In this document: positions 8,297-17,905 of the stretch, in pieces | Numbering within the stretch: the stretch's first letter is position 1 | Layout: every line of letters begins with the position of its first letter | Assembly (NCBI GenBank): GCA_033391075.1 | Contig: JAWPMV010000001.1 | Span: 310,001 to 374,000, forward strand | DNA: 64,000 bases | Direction of reading: 5' to 3' | Origin: Bacteroidia bacterium | GTDB taxonomy: Bacteria > Bacteroidota > Bacteroidia > J057 | Position numbers and translations under genes: made by a program | The notes under the pieces: generated by a model | The model's input: only the letters and a program-made list of their open reading frames with translations | What the model was told of the DNA's origin: nothing | Database searches by the model: none

Positions 8297-8793
8297 GTAC
8301 AAAATCAAAACCCGCAGCTTATATGATAAAAAGATCTATGAATCTTCGCTCATATTTGCTTATCTGCCTGCTGAGTATCCCCTTGTTTTATGCCTGTGAG
8401 CCTGATGAGGTCCTGGTGATAGACAGTAGACTGAAGCCCTACTTTGATCGATTTGAAGAGGAAGCAAGTATGAGAGGATTGAGCCTGGATTTTTCAGATT
8501 TAGAAGGGAAAATTGAGGACCTGGATGGAGTAGGAGGGCAGTGCGTGAGAAATTCAACTTTACCAGATGAGGTACTGATTGATTTTGTGTTTTGGACCCA
8601 GGCGAGTGAGTTGGAAAAAGAATTTATAGTTTTCCATGAACTTGGCCATTGCGTATTGGATCGAAGTCATCTGGACACAAAGAATGCAGATGGGACATGT
8701 GTAAGTATTATGCACAGCGGAGTGAGTGGATGTAGATTTATATATGAAGATATTAAGCGAGAAGAATATTTAGAAGAATTGTTTTATCGATAG
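8293..8793 (+). CDS. Putative zinc metallopeptidase lipoprotein
   Basis: The 166-residue product has a signal sequence and lipobox (PLFYAC, Cys35). It carries a clear HELGH motif (His115, Glu116, His119) with another histidine at 126 (HELGHCVLDRSH) and a downstream SIMHSG (Met140) that may form a Met-turn. This resembles metzincins but with one extra residue before the third histidine. Cys84, Cys120, Cys136 and Cys147 may form disulfides. The family is small and common in Bacteroidota; substrates are unknown to me. The start overlaps the sigma stop by 4 nt; later in-frame ATGs at 8323 and 8338 would give a more usual signal peptide. Its place between sigma and anti-sigma genes suggests, but does not prove, a role in the signalling cascade. 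Confidence 0.8.
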   Translation: MSTKSKPAAYMIKRSMNLRSYLLICLLSIPLFYACEPDEVLVIDSRLKPYFDRFEEEASMRGLSLDFSDLEGKIEDLDGVGGQCVRNSTLPDEVLIDFVFWTQASELEKEFIVFHELGHCVLDRSHLDTKNADGTCVSIMHSGVSGCRFIYEDIKREEYLEELFYR

Positions 8794-8814
8794 ATCCCAG
8801 AATGATCTTTGCCT

Positions 8815-9801
8815 ATGAAAAATGAATACCTATCCTATGATGCGCTCCAGTTGGCAGCTGAAAACTCCTTCATCCAGTGGGTGAAAGAGGAAGCTGGCCC
8901 GCATGCGTCTTCCTGGGAGGTCTGGCTGAAAGATCATCCGCAGATGGAGGGCATTGTGAAAGAAGCTAAAGAGGTTGTCGAAGAAAATCTGAAACTCCTT
9001 GCACCTATTCCTCATAAAATCGACGCTCAAAACTTGTGGGATCGTATTGATAGCAGTACAGGAACAGAGTTGCAGCTAAAGGAGGCAAAAACGAGACGAC
9101 TAAGACCTTTATATATAGGGATCGCCATAGCAGCAGCTATTGCTATCATCCTGCTCATCTTCCCAAACCTCCCTTCAGAAACTCAATTGAGGAGTCCCAA
9201 TGGAGAACATTTAGCCTTTGTCCTGCCTGATTCTTCTGCTATTGAATTAAATGCAGCCAGTTCACTTCGCTTCTCGGAGAAAGGATTTAGCAAAAAGAGA
9301 GAAGTATACCTGGATGGAGAAGCATTCTTTGAAGTGGAAAAAGGTGAAAATTTTCTGGTAAAGACAGAACTGGGTACTGTTCGTGTATTGGGGACCAGCT
9401 TTAATGTATACGAAAGGGAAGGAAACTTTGAAGTACAGTGTCTAACAGGCAAGGTGGAAGTAAGTAATCAGGATCAATCTGAGAAAGTAATCCTGACGCC
9501 CGGAGAAGTTGTGAGCCTTAACCCCCAGGGTAAGTTGGCCAAACAGGAATCTGAGATCCCAACTTTTGCAAGCTGGCGGGACTATAAATTCACCTACGAA
9601 AAGACTCCTTTAATTGAGGTACTGGAAGAAATCAAACGTCAGTTCAATGTTGAAATAGATTTCCAGGGAGTAGATTTGAATGAGGAGTATAGTGGGGAAT
9701 TTGAAGGGAGAGATTTAGAGAATGTTCTGGAAGATGTTTTGTGGCCGCTAAATCTGGCTTTCGATATTAAAGCTAAGAGGGTCATCATAAGCGAAGAATA
9801 A
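8815..9801 (+). CDS. FecR family anti-sigma factor
   Basis: This is an inner-membrane anti-sigma factor. The first 98 residues are cytoplasmic and would bind the ECF sigma factor. One transmembrane helix follows at about 98-116 (LYIGIAIAAAIAIILLIF). Then come a periplasmic FecR domain (about 125-225, including SSLRFSEKGFSKKREVYLDG and GTVRVLGTSFNVYER) and a C-terminal DUF4974 domain (about 255-328), which contacts the receptor STN domain. The order sigma, (lipoprotein), FecR, STN-receptor is the standard trans-envelope signalling arrangement of Bacteroidota. An ATG two codons upstream (8809) is the alternative start. Confidence 0.93.
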   Translation: MKNEYLSYDALQLAAENSFIQWVKEEAGPHASSWEVWLKDHPQMEGIVKEAKEVVEENLKLLAPIPHKIDAQNLWDRIDSSTGTELQLKEAKTRRLRPLYIGIAIAAAIAIILLIFPNLPSETQLRSPNGEHLAFVLPDSSAIELNAASSLRFSEKGFSKKREVYLDGEAFFEVEKGENFLVKTELGTVRVLGTSFNVYEREGNFEVQCLTGKVEVSNQDQSEKVILTPGEVVSLNPQGKLAKQESEIPTFASWRDYKFTYEKTPLIEVLEEIKRQFNVEIDFQGVDLNEEYSGEFEGRDLENVLEDVLWPLNLAFDIKAKRVIISEE

Positions 9802-9832
9802 TACACAGCAGAAGGGATCTTATTAGCAAGCT

Positions 9833-12562
9833 ATGCTTTATTCGCATAAACCTGTAAATGCTCCTTTAGCATCACTTATATATGAAGTGGTGTTGAATGG
9901 CTTGTGGTCGAAGCTAAGAAGCCTCGGCCTTGCTTTGCTTTTATTTTCCTCTCTGCCCATTTTTGCGCAAAGTCCCTATCAGATAAATCTTTCCGAAGAA
10001 AAATCCCTGCCTGAGATTCTCGGTGGACTTGAGTCCCAATTTGATATGCAATTCGCGTATTCTTATACGGACTTCAAGGAAATCTCCGTACAAGCTGGTG
10101 AATACAAAGGGAATACCCGGGAAAGCTTTCTGTTCAAATTGCTGGAGCCTAATGAGATTATTTTTAAGAGATCCGGGAAGCAAAAATTCCTCTTAAGAGT
10201 TCATGATAGGCAAAAGCGAGTTTATGAGGATTGGGATATGTATTTGGAAGGCTCTATTTATGATAGGGAAAATCGGAGTCCCCTTTCTCAGGTAGCCATT
10301 TATATTGAAAACTCCGGGATTGGTACCCTCAGTGATGATAGCGGGAATTTTCAGTTGAGGATACCCCGTAGATACCAGGATGCTACCCTGAACTTCAGGC
10401 TTTTTGCCTATAAACAATTGAAAATAAAAGTGGGGAGTGCTTCTCTACAATCCATTTTTCAACTAAAAGCCGAACCTCTCAGTGTAGATCCCATTAAGAT
10501 CCAGGCGAATAATGCAGACCATCCGGACCTGGATGCTCTGGCTGGACTTCCGCCCAATTTTGAACGGATTGCCCAGGCCTCCAATCTGGCAGGACCGGAT
10601 GTGGTTAGGACCCTTCAGCTTTTGCCGGGCATAAATGCGTTTGATGATCTTAATTCAGAACTAAAAATAAGGGGAAGTGGAGGGGATGAAACCCTTATCG
10701 TATTGGATGGGATTCCTATTTATCGCTCTGACCACTATTTTGGAATATTCTCATCCATCAGTTCTGATTATCTGGATAAGGTAGAATTGTACAAAAATAT
10801 TTTGCCTTTAGAATACGGAGGAAAAACAGGAGGAATGATCCTTATGGAAGCCCCGGATAAACTGGAAGAATTTTCTGCTAAAGTTGATCTCAATCTGTTG
10901 AGCAGCTCTGGGAACCTGCGAGTTCCTCTGGGAAAAGGAAGTAGCCTGATTCTGAATGGACGTACAACCCTGGGCAATGCAGCTGATACGGATTTTTTTG
11001 AATCTGTTGGAAGAGAACTCAATCTGAATGAATTGGCCAATATTGATTTCACTCGTTTGAATGTGGTCATTACTGATCCGGATTTCAGGTTTTACGATGC
11101 CAATGCCAAGCTCAATCTGGCTTTGGGAAAGAACTCAGGATTGCGGCTCAATTTTTTTCGAAGTAATGATAAGCTGATTAACTCCTATCAATTGAACTTC
11201 AAAAGTCGCAACAATGATTTTGCAGTTCTCAATCAGGAAACCTTTACCGATACTCAAATCTGGAGCAGCACAGGAACTTCCCTGCAATTCTATTCCCTGC
11301 TTTCTCCCAATCTCAGGCTGGAAGCAAATGTATTTAGTAGCGATTATCAGGAAAATACTTCCATAAAGACTACCCTCCTTCGCATGGCTCGTTTCAATAC
11401 GCGTCAATTTGAGCGAATCAATGAAAGAAACAATTCTATCTCAGATTTCGGAGGAGGAGTAAACCTCAAAAGATATTTTGACCAGGACATCCTGGAATTG
11501 GGGCTAAACGGAGTACAGCATAGTACAGAAGTGGATTTTGAGCAAAGTGCCCAATCAGTATTGGCGGGAGATGCCAAAAGCTCTGAGGTAAATATTTATG
11601 CAAATTATCGCATCAATCGAGGGCCATGGCTTCTGGATTTGGGACATCGGGTAAATTATTATGGTCTGAATGGGGAATTTTATTTTTCTCCCAGATTACA
11701 AGCTACTTATAAGCCGCGGGAAGATATAAAGTTGAAGGCAGCATGGGGAATCAGTAATCAATTTGTGCGGGAAGTCCAGCACGAAAATCAATGGGGAAGA
11801 GTGGTCAATTATTTTATCGCAGCAGATGAGGTGAATTATCCGGTTGGGAGCTCAGAAAATTATATGCTGGGCTTTACCCATGCTAAAGGGCCCTGGACCC
11901 TGGATGTAGAAGGCTTTTACCGCAATCTGGATGGAGTTGTGGAGCATGCCCTGGTAAGTCCAGGTTTAGACAGCCTCAATTCTGCCTTGATCAGCAAAGA
12001 TTATAGACTGTATGTGGGAGAAGGAGTTTCTAAAGGAATCGATTTCTTTCTGGGCTATGACAGCAAATTCTATACTTCCTGGATATCATATACCCTGAGC
12101 AAGACCACCCATCAGTTTGAGGATGTATTTGGTGGAGCGGCATTTGCTTCCCAGGATGATAGGAGACATCAACTCAAATGGGTAAATTCTCTCAAACTGG
12201 GGCGATTTACCCTTTCAGGCAATTATATCTATAGTAGTGGAAGGGCTTACCTGGATATCTCATCTCTCAACAGAATTGCCAGTCGCAACGAACTGGACCC
12301 CTCTTCCCTCATCAAACGCCTGCCTTTTTACGGACGACTTGATCTCGGCCTGAATTATGGATTTACCTTTGGAAGAAGTAGTGGATCAATAGGTATTTCT
12401 GTATTTAATCTGACTAATCGGGAAAATGTTGATTACCTGCAATATGTGTTTGCAGTGCCCGTGAGTCAGAATGGAAATGATTTTCGTTCAGAAGTAATTG
12501 GCAATCAATCTGGTCTGCTTGACCGAACCCTTAATCTGAATCTTCGCCTGGATTTACGCTAA
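9833..12562 (+). CDS. TonB-dependent receptor with N-terminal STN signalling domain
   Basis: This 909-residue outer-membrane receptor has a long signal peptide (cleavage near PIFAQ, 42-46). An STN domain (about 50-125) follows, which transmits ligand occupancy to FecR. Next are a carboxypeptidase-regulatory-like domain (about 138-215), a plug domain (about 225-345; LPGINAFDDLNSELKIRGSG) and a beta-barrel to the C-terminus (ending LNLRLDLR). It is the last gene of the sigma operon, 31 bp after fecR. There is no SusD directly coupled to it, so it may be a sensor-transporter by itself. The ligand is unknown; the shape is more like CarboxypepD-plug receptors than classic siderophore FecA. Confidence 0.92.
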   Translation: MLYSHKPVNAPLASLIYEVVLNGLWSKLRSLGLALLLFSSLPIFAQSPYQINLSEEKSLPEILGGLESQFDMQFAYSYTDFKEISVQAGEYKGNTRESFLFKLLEPNEIIFKRSGKQKFLLRVHDRQKRVYEDWDMYLEGSIYDRENRSPLSQVAIYIENSGIGTLSDDSGNFQLRIPRRYQDATLNFRLFAYKQLKIKVGSASLQSIFQLKAEPLSVDPIKIQANNADHPDLDALAGLPPNFERIAQASNLAGPDVVRTLQLLPGINAFDDLNSELKIRGSGGDETLIVLDGIPIYRSDHYFGIFSSISSDYLDKVELYKNILPLEYGGKTGGMILMEAPDKLEEFSAKVDLNLLSSSGNLRVPLGKGSSLILNGRTTLGNAADTDFFESVGRELNLNELANIDFTRLNVVITDPDFRFYDANAKLNLALGKNSGLRLNFFRSNDKLINSYQLNFKSRNNDFAVLNQETFTDTQIWSSTGTSLQFYSLLSPNLRLEANVFSSDYQENTSIKTTLLRMARFNTRQFERINERNNSISDFGGGVNLKRYFDQDILELGLNGVQHSTEVDFEQSAQSVLAGDAKSSEVNIYANYRINRGPWLLDLGHRVNYYGLNGEFYFSPRLQATYKPREDIKLKAAWGISNQFVREVQHENQWGRVVNYFIAADEVNYPVGSSENYMLGFTHAKGPWTLDVEGFYRNLDGVVEHALVSPGLDSLNSALISKDYRLYVGEGVSKGIDFFLGYDSKFYTSWISYTLSKTTHQFEDVFGGAAFASQDDRRHQLKWVNSLKLGRFTLSGNYIYSSGRAYLDISSLNRIASRNELDPSSLIKRLPFYGRLDLGLNYGFTFGRSSGSIGISVFNLTNRENVDYLQYVFAVPVSQNGNDFRSEVIGNQSGLLDRTLNLNLRLDLR

Positions 12563-12900
12563 CATCCGACTCCTTTGCACTATTCGGTGTATAGATTCAG
12601 GAAAATAAATCCATATTTAGGAGGCTAGGTTTTTTTTAATGAAAAAAGTCCTATATTTGACTATTCATGGCTTATGGTAACTTAGACCATAATGGTTTTG
12701 GACAAGCTTATAAGTTAAGAAATAAGGGGAGAAGAAAAAAATCCAGATGGATTTTCTCTTATACGGAAAAACTAGGACTACTATTATTTGCTCCTATATC
12801 TCATACTGAATACTACTGCATATTAAAGTCCTGCGGGTCTACCCGCTGACCTATATTGATTTATTACTATTATTTAACCTAACCTCAAAATTACTGACGT
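12563..12900. other. Intergenic region upstream of susC with structured leader
   Basis: No convincing gene; the short frame at 12667-12849 has no recognisable features. The stretch holds a promoter-like box (12652-12659), an inverted repeat TTATGGT/ACCATAA (12672-12692), an AAAATCC/GGATTTT hairpin (12738-12755) and a GCGGGT/ACCCGC hairpin (12833-12846). If transcription starts after 12659, the susC mRNA has a leader of roughly 230 nt, long enough for post-transcriptional control. Confidence 0.45.
12652..12659 (+). promoter_or_regulatory. Candidate Bacteroidota -7 promoter box for susC
   Basis: TATATTTG matches the Bacteroidota -7 consensus TAnnTTTG exactly. A T-rich stretch (about 12630-12638) sits at the -33 position but is not a clear TTTG. 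Confidence 0.5.
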
Positions 12901-15900
12901 ATGAGAAAATCATACCCTTCCATGCTAAGTAGAGCCTTTTTCCTGGGTCTCTGTTTTTGCATGATGTCGATGCAGGTTATCGCTCAGAATGTATCCGGTA
13001 CAGTTACCGATAGAGACTCTGGCGAGCCGCTTGTCGGGGCGACTGTGGTTGTGAAAGGTACTACTACCGGTGTCCTCACAAATGAACAAGGGAGATACGG
13101 CATTGCTGCAAAAGCTGGCGACGTCCTCTTGTTTTCTTTCGCTACCTATGCTACTCAGGAGATTACCGTTGGTGATCAATCTACAGTCAACGTGGCTCTT
13201 GTTACAGACCTCTCCCTGGATGAAGTGGTTGTAACAGGATATTCCAGCCAGCGGAAACGGGACATTACCGGTGCCGTATCTGTAGTAGATACCGAAGAAT
13301 TGAACGAAGTTGCTGCTTCGAGCTTTATCCAGAAATTGGAAGGTAGAGCCGCTGGTTTGACTACTTCTACTTCTGGTGCTCCAGGTGCCGGAACAGTAGT
13401 TCGTATTCGTGGTATCGGATCTTTCCAAAACAATGACCCGCTTTACGTAATTGATGGAGTTCCTGTAAAGGACAACTTCAACAACCAGCTTAACCCTAGC
13501 GACATTGAGTCTATCCAGGTATTGAAGGATGCATCTGCAGCTTCTATCTATGGTACTCGTGCCAACAATGGGGTAATCATTGTTACCACCAAAAAAGGTA
13601 AAGCAGGTAAGACCAAAGTTTCCTATGACAGCTATGTAGGGATTCAAAATCCTGTAGGCCAATACGATCTGATCGTAAATCCTGCGGATTACTCTGAAAT
13701 CGTATGGCGCTCCTTCGAAAATGCTGGATTGGAGATTCCTTCCGGAGTACCTTATTCTGCAGGTCGTGGAGTTATTCCTACCTACTATTATGACTGGAAT
13801 GCCAGTGGTTATGGAGGTACAGGATCCGTGGATGAGAGTTCTTATGCTTTCCCCAACCAATTGATCATGGCTTCTAATCAAAGTGGAACCGACTGGTGGG
13901 ACGAAACCTTTGACCCTGCTTTGATGACTGAGCACACAGTGGGTGTATCTGGAGGAACAGATAACTCAAGTTTCTACATCTCAGCTGGTTACCTCAAGCA
14001 GGATGGAACCATGATCTACACTGACTTTGAAAGAGCTTCGCTGCGTGCAAACTCGACCTTCAAAGCAGGTAGATTTACCTTTGGTGAAAACTTTGCCGTA
14101 TCTCGCGCAAACAGTGTGGGACAGCAGGGAGGAAACCAGAGTGAGCAGAATACCATGACCAACCTTCTGAAGTCTCAATCAATAATTCCGGTTTATGATG
14201 TATCTGGTGAAAACTTTGCCGGTGGTAAGTCAAACGGAATGAGTAATGGTATTACGCCTGTTGCAAGACAGTTCCGTAACAAAGACAATAGAGGAGTATT
14301 CTACAAAGCTTTGGGTAATGCCTTTGTATCCGTTGATATCATAGATGGACTTACTGCAAGATCCAGCCTGGGTATTGACTTCTTCAACAATTTCAATGGA
14401 GGTTTCAGCTTCCCAAGTTGGGAGGAATCAGAGCCAAGTACTGTAAACGGTTGGAGTGAGAACTTCTCTACCGGTTTCAACTGGACCTGGTCCAACACCC
14501 TGAGATACGACAATACTTTTAATGATGTACACAATCTACAAGTATTGGCGGGTTATGAGTCCATCAGAAGAACCTTCCGTCAAATAGGTGGTGGATTGAA
14601 CAACTACTTTACCGATGGTAGAGATGGCTGGTATTTGAATACAGGTCTTGCTGACCCTGAAACTCGTCAGGTAAATAGCTTCGGTGGATTCAGCACCATT
14701 GCTTCTATCTTTGCAAAAGCGGACTATTCATTTGATGACAAGTATATCGTTTCTGCAACTGTACGTAGAGATGGTTCTTCAAACTTCGGTACAGAGAAAT
14801 ACGGTACCTTCCCTGCATTCAGTTTGGGATGGCGTCTGAGTAATGAATCCTTCATGCAGGATGTTGCCTGGATTGAGGATTTGAAACTGAGATTTGGATG
14901 GGGTAAAACAGGTAAGGATGAAATTCCTTCCGGTAATGCCTTTGACCGTTTCGGTGGTGGACCTGCAAACTCTTTCTATGACATCACAGGTTCTGGTTCT
15001 ATTGCTACGGGATATGCCCTGGTAAACAGAGGAAACTCAGGTACCAAGTGGGAAGAAAATATCTCTACCAACATTGGTCTTGATGCATCTTTATTTGCTG
15101 GAAAAATCAATGTTGTATTGGACTTGTACCAAAGAGATGTACAGGATCTTCTGTTTAACCCTGCTAACCCAGGAACAGCTGGATTCGCATCACCTGCCTT
15201 TATCAATGTAGGGGATATGCAAAACAGAGGTATCGACCTTTCGATTACCTATAATGACGCCTATGCAAATGGATTCGCATTTGATGCGACACTTGCATTG
15301 GGAGCTTTCGAGAACGAGATTATCTCTATTGATGGCAACTCTGAGTCTTTCTTCTCTAACAATGGTGGTCGTATCGGTAATACCCAGATCAACCAGTTGA
15401 ACTTCCCAATCGCTTCTTTCTACGGATTTACCGCTGACGGTATTTTCCAAAGCCAGGAAGAAGTAAATGCACATGCACAGCAAGACGGTGCTGCTCCGGG
15501 ACGTCTGAGATTCAAAGACCTCAATGGCGACAACATAATCAACGATGATGACCTCGGCGTAATTGGCTCACCCTGGGCTGACTTCACCGCTGGTTTGAAC
15601 CTCGGTATGAGCTACAAAAGCTGGGATGCTTCTATCTTCTTCTTCGCTTCCGTAGGAAACGAAATTATGAACTACAACAAGCTTTTCGAAGTATTCCGTT
15701 TCTTTAACACAAACGTAAGAAAAGAAACACTTGAGAGATCATGGCATCCAACGCTTAATCCTACGGGTGATTTCCCAATTTTGGATGAAAATGATACATT
15801 TAGTGAAAGACCAAGTAGCTTCTACGTAGAGGACGGTTCTTACCTGAGACTCAGAAACTTCCAGATTGGTTATACTCTTCCAAGAATCACTGGAATTGAT

Positions 15901-16077
15901 AAGCTGAGAATTTACGTTCAGGCTCAAAATGCTTTCACAATTACTAATTATAGTGGAATTGATCCTGCTTTGTCTAACTTTGGTGTAAGGGGTAACCCTG
16001 ACCAGTCTGCTGGACAAGACTTTGGAAACTATCCGGGTTCTAAAATATTTATGGTAGGGGTAAACCTTGGATTCTAA
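12901..16077 (+). CDS. SusC/RagA family TonB-linked outer membrane protein
   Basis: This is the outer-membrane transporter of a SusCD pair. The 1058 residues begin with a signal peptide (to about 29, VIAQ). A carboxypeptidase-like regulatory domain follows (about 30-108, VSGTVTDRDSGEPLVGATVV). Then come the SusC signature region DEVVVTGYSSQRKRDITGAV, the plug (IRGIGSFQNNDPLYVIDGVP; IESIQVLKDASAASIYGTRA) and a large barrel ending MVGVNLGF. There is no STN domain, so it is not itself a FecR-type signaller. susD follows 30 bp downstream. No glycoside hydrolase is nearby, so the substrate is not indicated and could be peptide or glycan. Confidence 0.96.
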   Translation: MRKSYPSMLSRAFFLGLCFCMMSMQVIAQNVSGTVTDRDSGEPLVGATVVVKGTTTGVLTNEQGRYGIAAKAGDVLLFSFATYATQEITVGDQSTVNVALVTDLSLDEVVVTGYSSQRKRDITGAVSVVDTEELNEVAASSFIQKLEGRAAGLTTSTSGAPGAGTVVRIRGIGSFQNNDPLYVIDGVPVKDNFNNQLNPSDIESIQVLKDASAASIYGTRANNGVIIVTTKKGKAGKTKVSYDSYVGIQNPVGQYDLIVNPADYSEIVWRSFENAGLEIPSGVPYSAGRGVIPTYYYDWNASGYGGTGSVDESSYAFPNQLIMASNQSGTDWWDETFDPALMTEHTVGVSGGTDNSSFYISAGYLKQDGTMIYTDFERASLRANSTFKAGRFTFGENFAVSRANSVGQQGGNQSEQNTMTNLLKSQSIIPVYDVSGENFAGGKSNGMSNGITPVARQFRNKDNRGVFYKALGNAFVSVDIIDGLTARSSLGIDFFNNFNGGFSFPSWEESEPSTVNGWSENFSTGFNWTWSNTLRYDNTFNDVHNLQVLAGYESIRRTFRQIGGGLNNYFTDGRDGWYLNTGLADPETRQVNSFGGFSTIASIFAKADYSFDDKYIVSATVRRDGSSNFGTEKYGTFPAFSLGWRLSNESFMQDVAWIEDLKLRFGWGKTGKDEIPSGNAFDRFGGGPANSFYDITGSGSIATGYALVNRGNSGTKWEENISTNIGLDASLFAGKINVVLDLYQRDVQDLLFNPANPGTAGFASPAFINVGDMQNRGIDLSITYNDAYANGFAFDATLALGAFENEIISIDGNSESFFSNNGGRIGNTQINQLNFPIASFYGFTADGIFQSQEEVNAHAQQDGAAPGRLRFKDLNGDNIINDDDLGVIGSPWADFTAGLNLGMSYKSWDASIFFFASVGNEIMNYNKLFEVFRFFNTNVRKETLERSWHPTLNPTGDFPILDENDTFSERPSSFYVEDGSYLRLRNFQIGYTLPRITGIDKLRIYVQAQNAFTITNYSGIDPALSNFGVRGNPDQSAGQDFGNYPGSKIFMVGVNLGF

Positions 16078-16107
16078 TAAGTGGAATTAAAAACGAATAT
16101 CATTACT

Positions 16108-17796
16108 ATGAAAAATAGATTATTAAAAATATTTGCAGCTGTATGTGTGCTGGGGATCTTTGCTGCTTGTGCAGATGAATTCCTGGATATTCCCGCACAG
16201 GGAGCACTTGATCAGGGGCTACTTCAGAATCAAGAAGGAGTAGAGGCTTCACTGGTCTCAGCTTACTCTATGCTTGATGGATGGGCGAATCAGTGGGGAC
16301 AAGGTGCTCCATGGCCAACGGCCGGTTCTAACTGGATCTGGGGATCCGTTGCTTCTGATGATGCTTACAAAGGTTCAGAACCTGGTGACCAGGGAGAAAC
16401 TTCTCAGATTGAACTCTTTCAATGGACGCCGGGTAATCCCTACTTTCAGGCCAAGTTTGTGGCTTTGTATGAGGGTATAGCTCGTGCGAATGCAACTAAA
16501 AAACTTCTGGTATCTGCGGCTGATGGAATTAGTGCTGAGGACCAGGCAAGAATTGATGGAGAGATTCGCTTCTTGCGTGCTCACTTCCATTTTGATGGAG
16601 TGAAATTGTGGGGAAACATTCCTTACTATGATGAAACGGACGATAACTTCCGTAAGCCTAATGATGCGAGTATCATTCCTCAAATTACAGCTGATCTGGA
16701 AGCTGCCGCAGGTTTATTGCCTGCAACTACTTCCGATAAAGGACGTGCTACCAAAGGTGCTGCTCAGGCTTATCTGGGTAAAGTGCATTTGTACCAGCAA
16801 AACTGGGCAGAAGCCAAGTCTTTGTTTGATCAGGTGGTAAATAGTGGAAACTATGCCCTGAATCCTTGTTTCAAGGATATGTTTACGACTGCTAATGAGA
16901 ATGCTTCTGAAATGATCTTCTCTATTCAGGCAACTGTAAATGACGGAACTGGTGGGGGAGATAATGGTAACTTCGCAGATCGTTTGAACTTCCCTCATGG
17001 AGGTAGCCCATTTGGTTGCTGTGGATTCCACCAGCCTTCTCAAAACCTCGTAAATGCTCATAAAGTAGATGCCAATGGTTTGCCATTGTTTGATACCTTC
17101 AATGATGCTGATGTAGACGTAGCAAGTCCCGTAGATCCACGCCTTGACTGGACCATTGGACGTGATGATGTTCCTTTCCTGACATGGGGTGTTCATGAAC
17201 CTACATGGATTCGTTCTCGTGCATGGGCCGGACCTTATAGCGCCAAAAAATTCATCTATGAGCCTGGACAGGAAAGTAGTGTAGGTTGGTCTAACCTTCA
17301 GCTGAATCCTGTAAACATGCCGATTATCCGTTATGCTGACGTTCTATTGATGCTTGCAGAAGCGGAAGTTGAGCTTGGTAATCTGGAAAGAGCGCGTGAA
17401 CTGGTTAACATGATTCGTACGCGTGCCGCTAACTGTGCCCAAGGCGCTGATGGTGGTTCTACTACAATCGATGATGCTGGTATTACCTGGGCTACCTATG
17501 CTGTAGGTACTTATGATAATGCATGGACCGATCAGGCTGCTGCTCGTACAGCGGTTAGAATGGAAAGAAGAATTGAGTTGGCCCTTGAGGGACACAGATT
17601 CTTTGACCTGAGAAGATGGGGAATCGCCCAAGAGGTCATGAATGCCTATATGGACGTTGAGCAAACAAAGAGAACCTATATTACGGCTGCTACTCGTTAT
17701 GAGGCCAGACATAATTTGTTCCCATTGCCTAGCGTACAAATTGAATTGAGTAAAGTTGACGGAACTGCCCAGCTGATTCAAAATTCAGGTTGGTAG
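16108..17796 (+). CDS. SusD/RagB family nutrient-binding outer membrane lipoprotein
   Basis: This is the surface lid of the SusCD transporter. I chose ATG 16108 because it yields a proper lipoprotein signal (MKNRLLKIFAAVCVLGIFAA, then Cys21); the longer open frame begins at a GTG at 16081. Typical features are FLDIPAQGALDQ after the lipid cysteine, tetratricopeptide-like helices (AQAYLGKVHLYQQNWAEAKS), the RYADVLLMLAEAEVELGN region and the C-terminal ERRIELALEGHRFFDLRRWG motif. The length (562) is normal. It shares an operon with susC and ends in a strong terminator. Confidence 0.95.
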   Translation: MKNRLLKIFAAVCVLGIFAACADEFLDIPAQGALDQGLLQNQEGVEASLVSAYSMLDGWANQWGQGAPWPTAGSNWIWGSVASDDAYKGSEPGDQGETSQIELFQWTPGNPYFQAKFVALYEGIARANATKKLLVSAADGISAEDQARIDGEIRFLRAHFHFDGVKLWGNIPYYDETDDNFRKPNDASIIPQITADLEAAAGLLPATTSDKGRATKGAAQAYLGKVHLYQQNWAEAKSLFDQVVNSGNYALNPCFKDMFTTANENASEMIFSIQATVNDGTGGGDNGNFADRLNFPHGGSPFGCCGFHQPSQNLVNAHKVDANGLPLFDTFNDADVDVASPVDPRLDWTIGRDDVPFLTWGVHEPTWIRSRAWAGPYSAKKFIYEPGQESSVGWSNLQLNPVNMPIIRYADVLLMLAEAEVELGNLERARELVNMIRTRAANCAQGADGGSTTIDDAGITWATYAVGTYDNAWTDQAAARTAVRMERRIELALEGHRFFDLRRWGIAQEVMNAYMDVEQTKRTYITAATRYEARHNLFPLPSVQIELSKVDGTAQLIQNSGW

Positions 17797-17817
17797 AATT
17801 ATCCTAACTTAACAAAT

Positions 17818-17850
17818 AAAAAGAAGAGGCAGCTTTTGCCTCTTCTTTTT
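17818..17850 (+). terminator. Rho-independent terminator after susD
   Basis: Perfect 13-bp arms (17818-17830 and 17838-17850; core AGAAGAGGC/GCCTCTTCT) with a 7-nt loop and a T-tract, directly after susD. It separates the susCD unit from the CRTAC1 genes, perhaps with partial read-through. Confidence 0.85.
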
Positions 17851-17905
17851 ATTTTTCCAATCCCTTGGTAATTTTATAGAAGGCCCCGGCTGAATAAAAA
17901 GATAT

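Noticed and set aside
12667-12849. 60-codon plus-strand frame upstream of susC
   Set aside because: No recognisable features; the stretch is better explained as a leader with hairpins.
12925-13935. Long open frame (336 codons) antisense inside susC
   Set aside because: It lies fully inside a strong susC coding region, its translation has no domain or signal features, and codon bias of the sense gene explains it.
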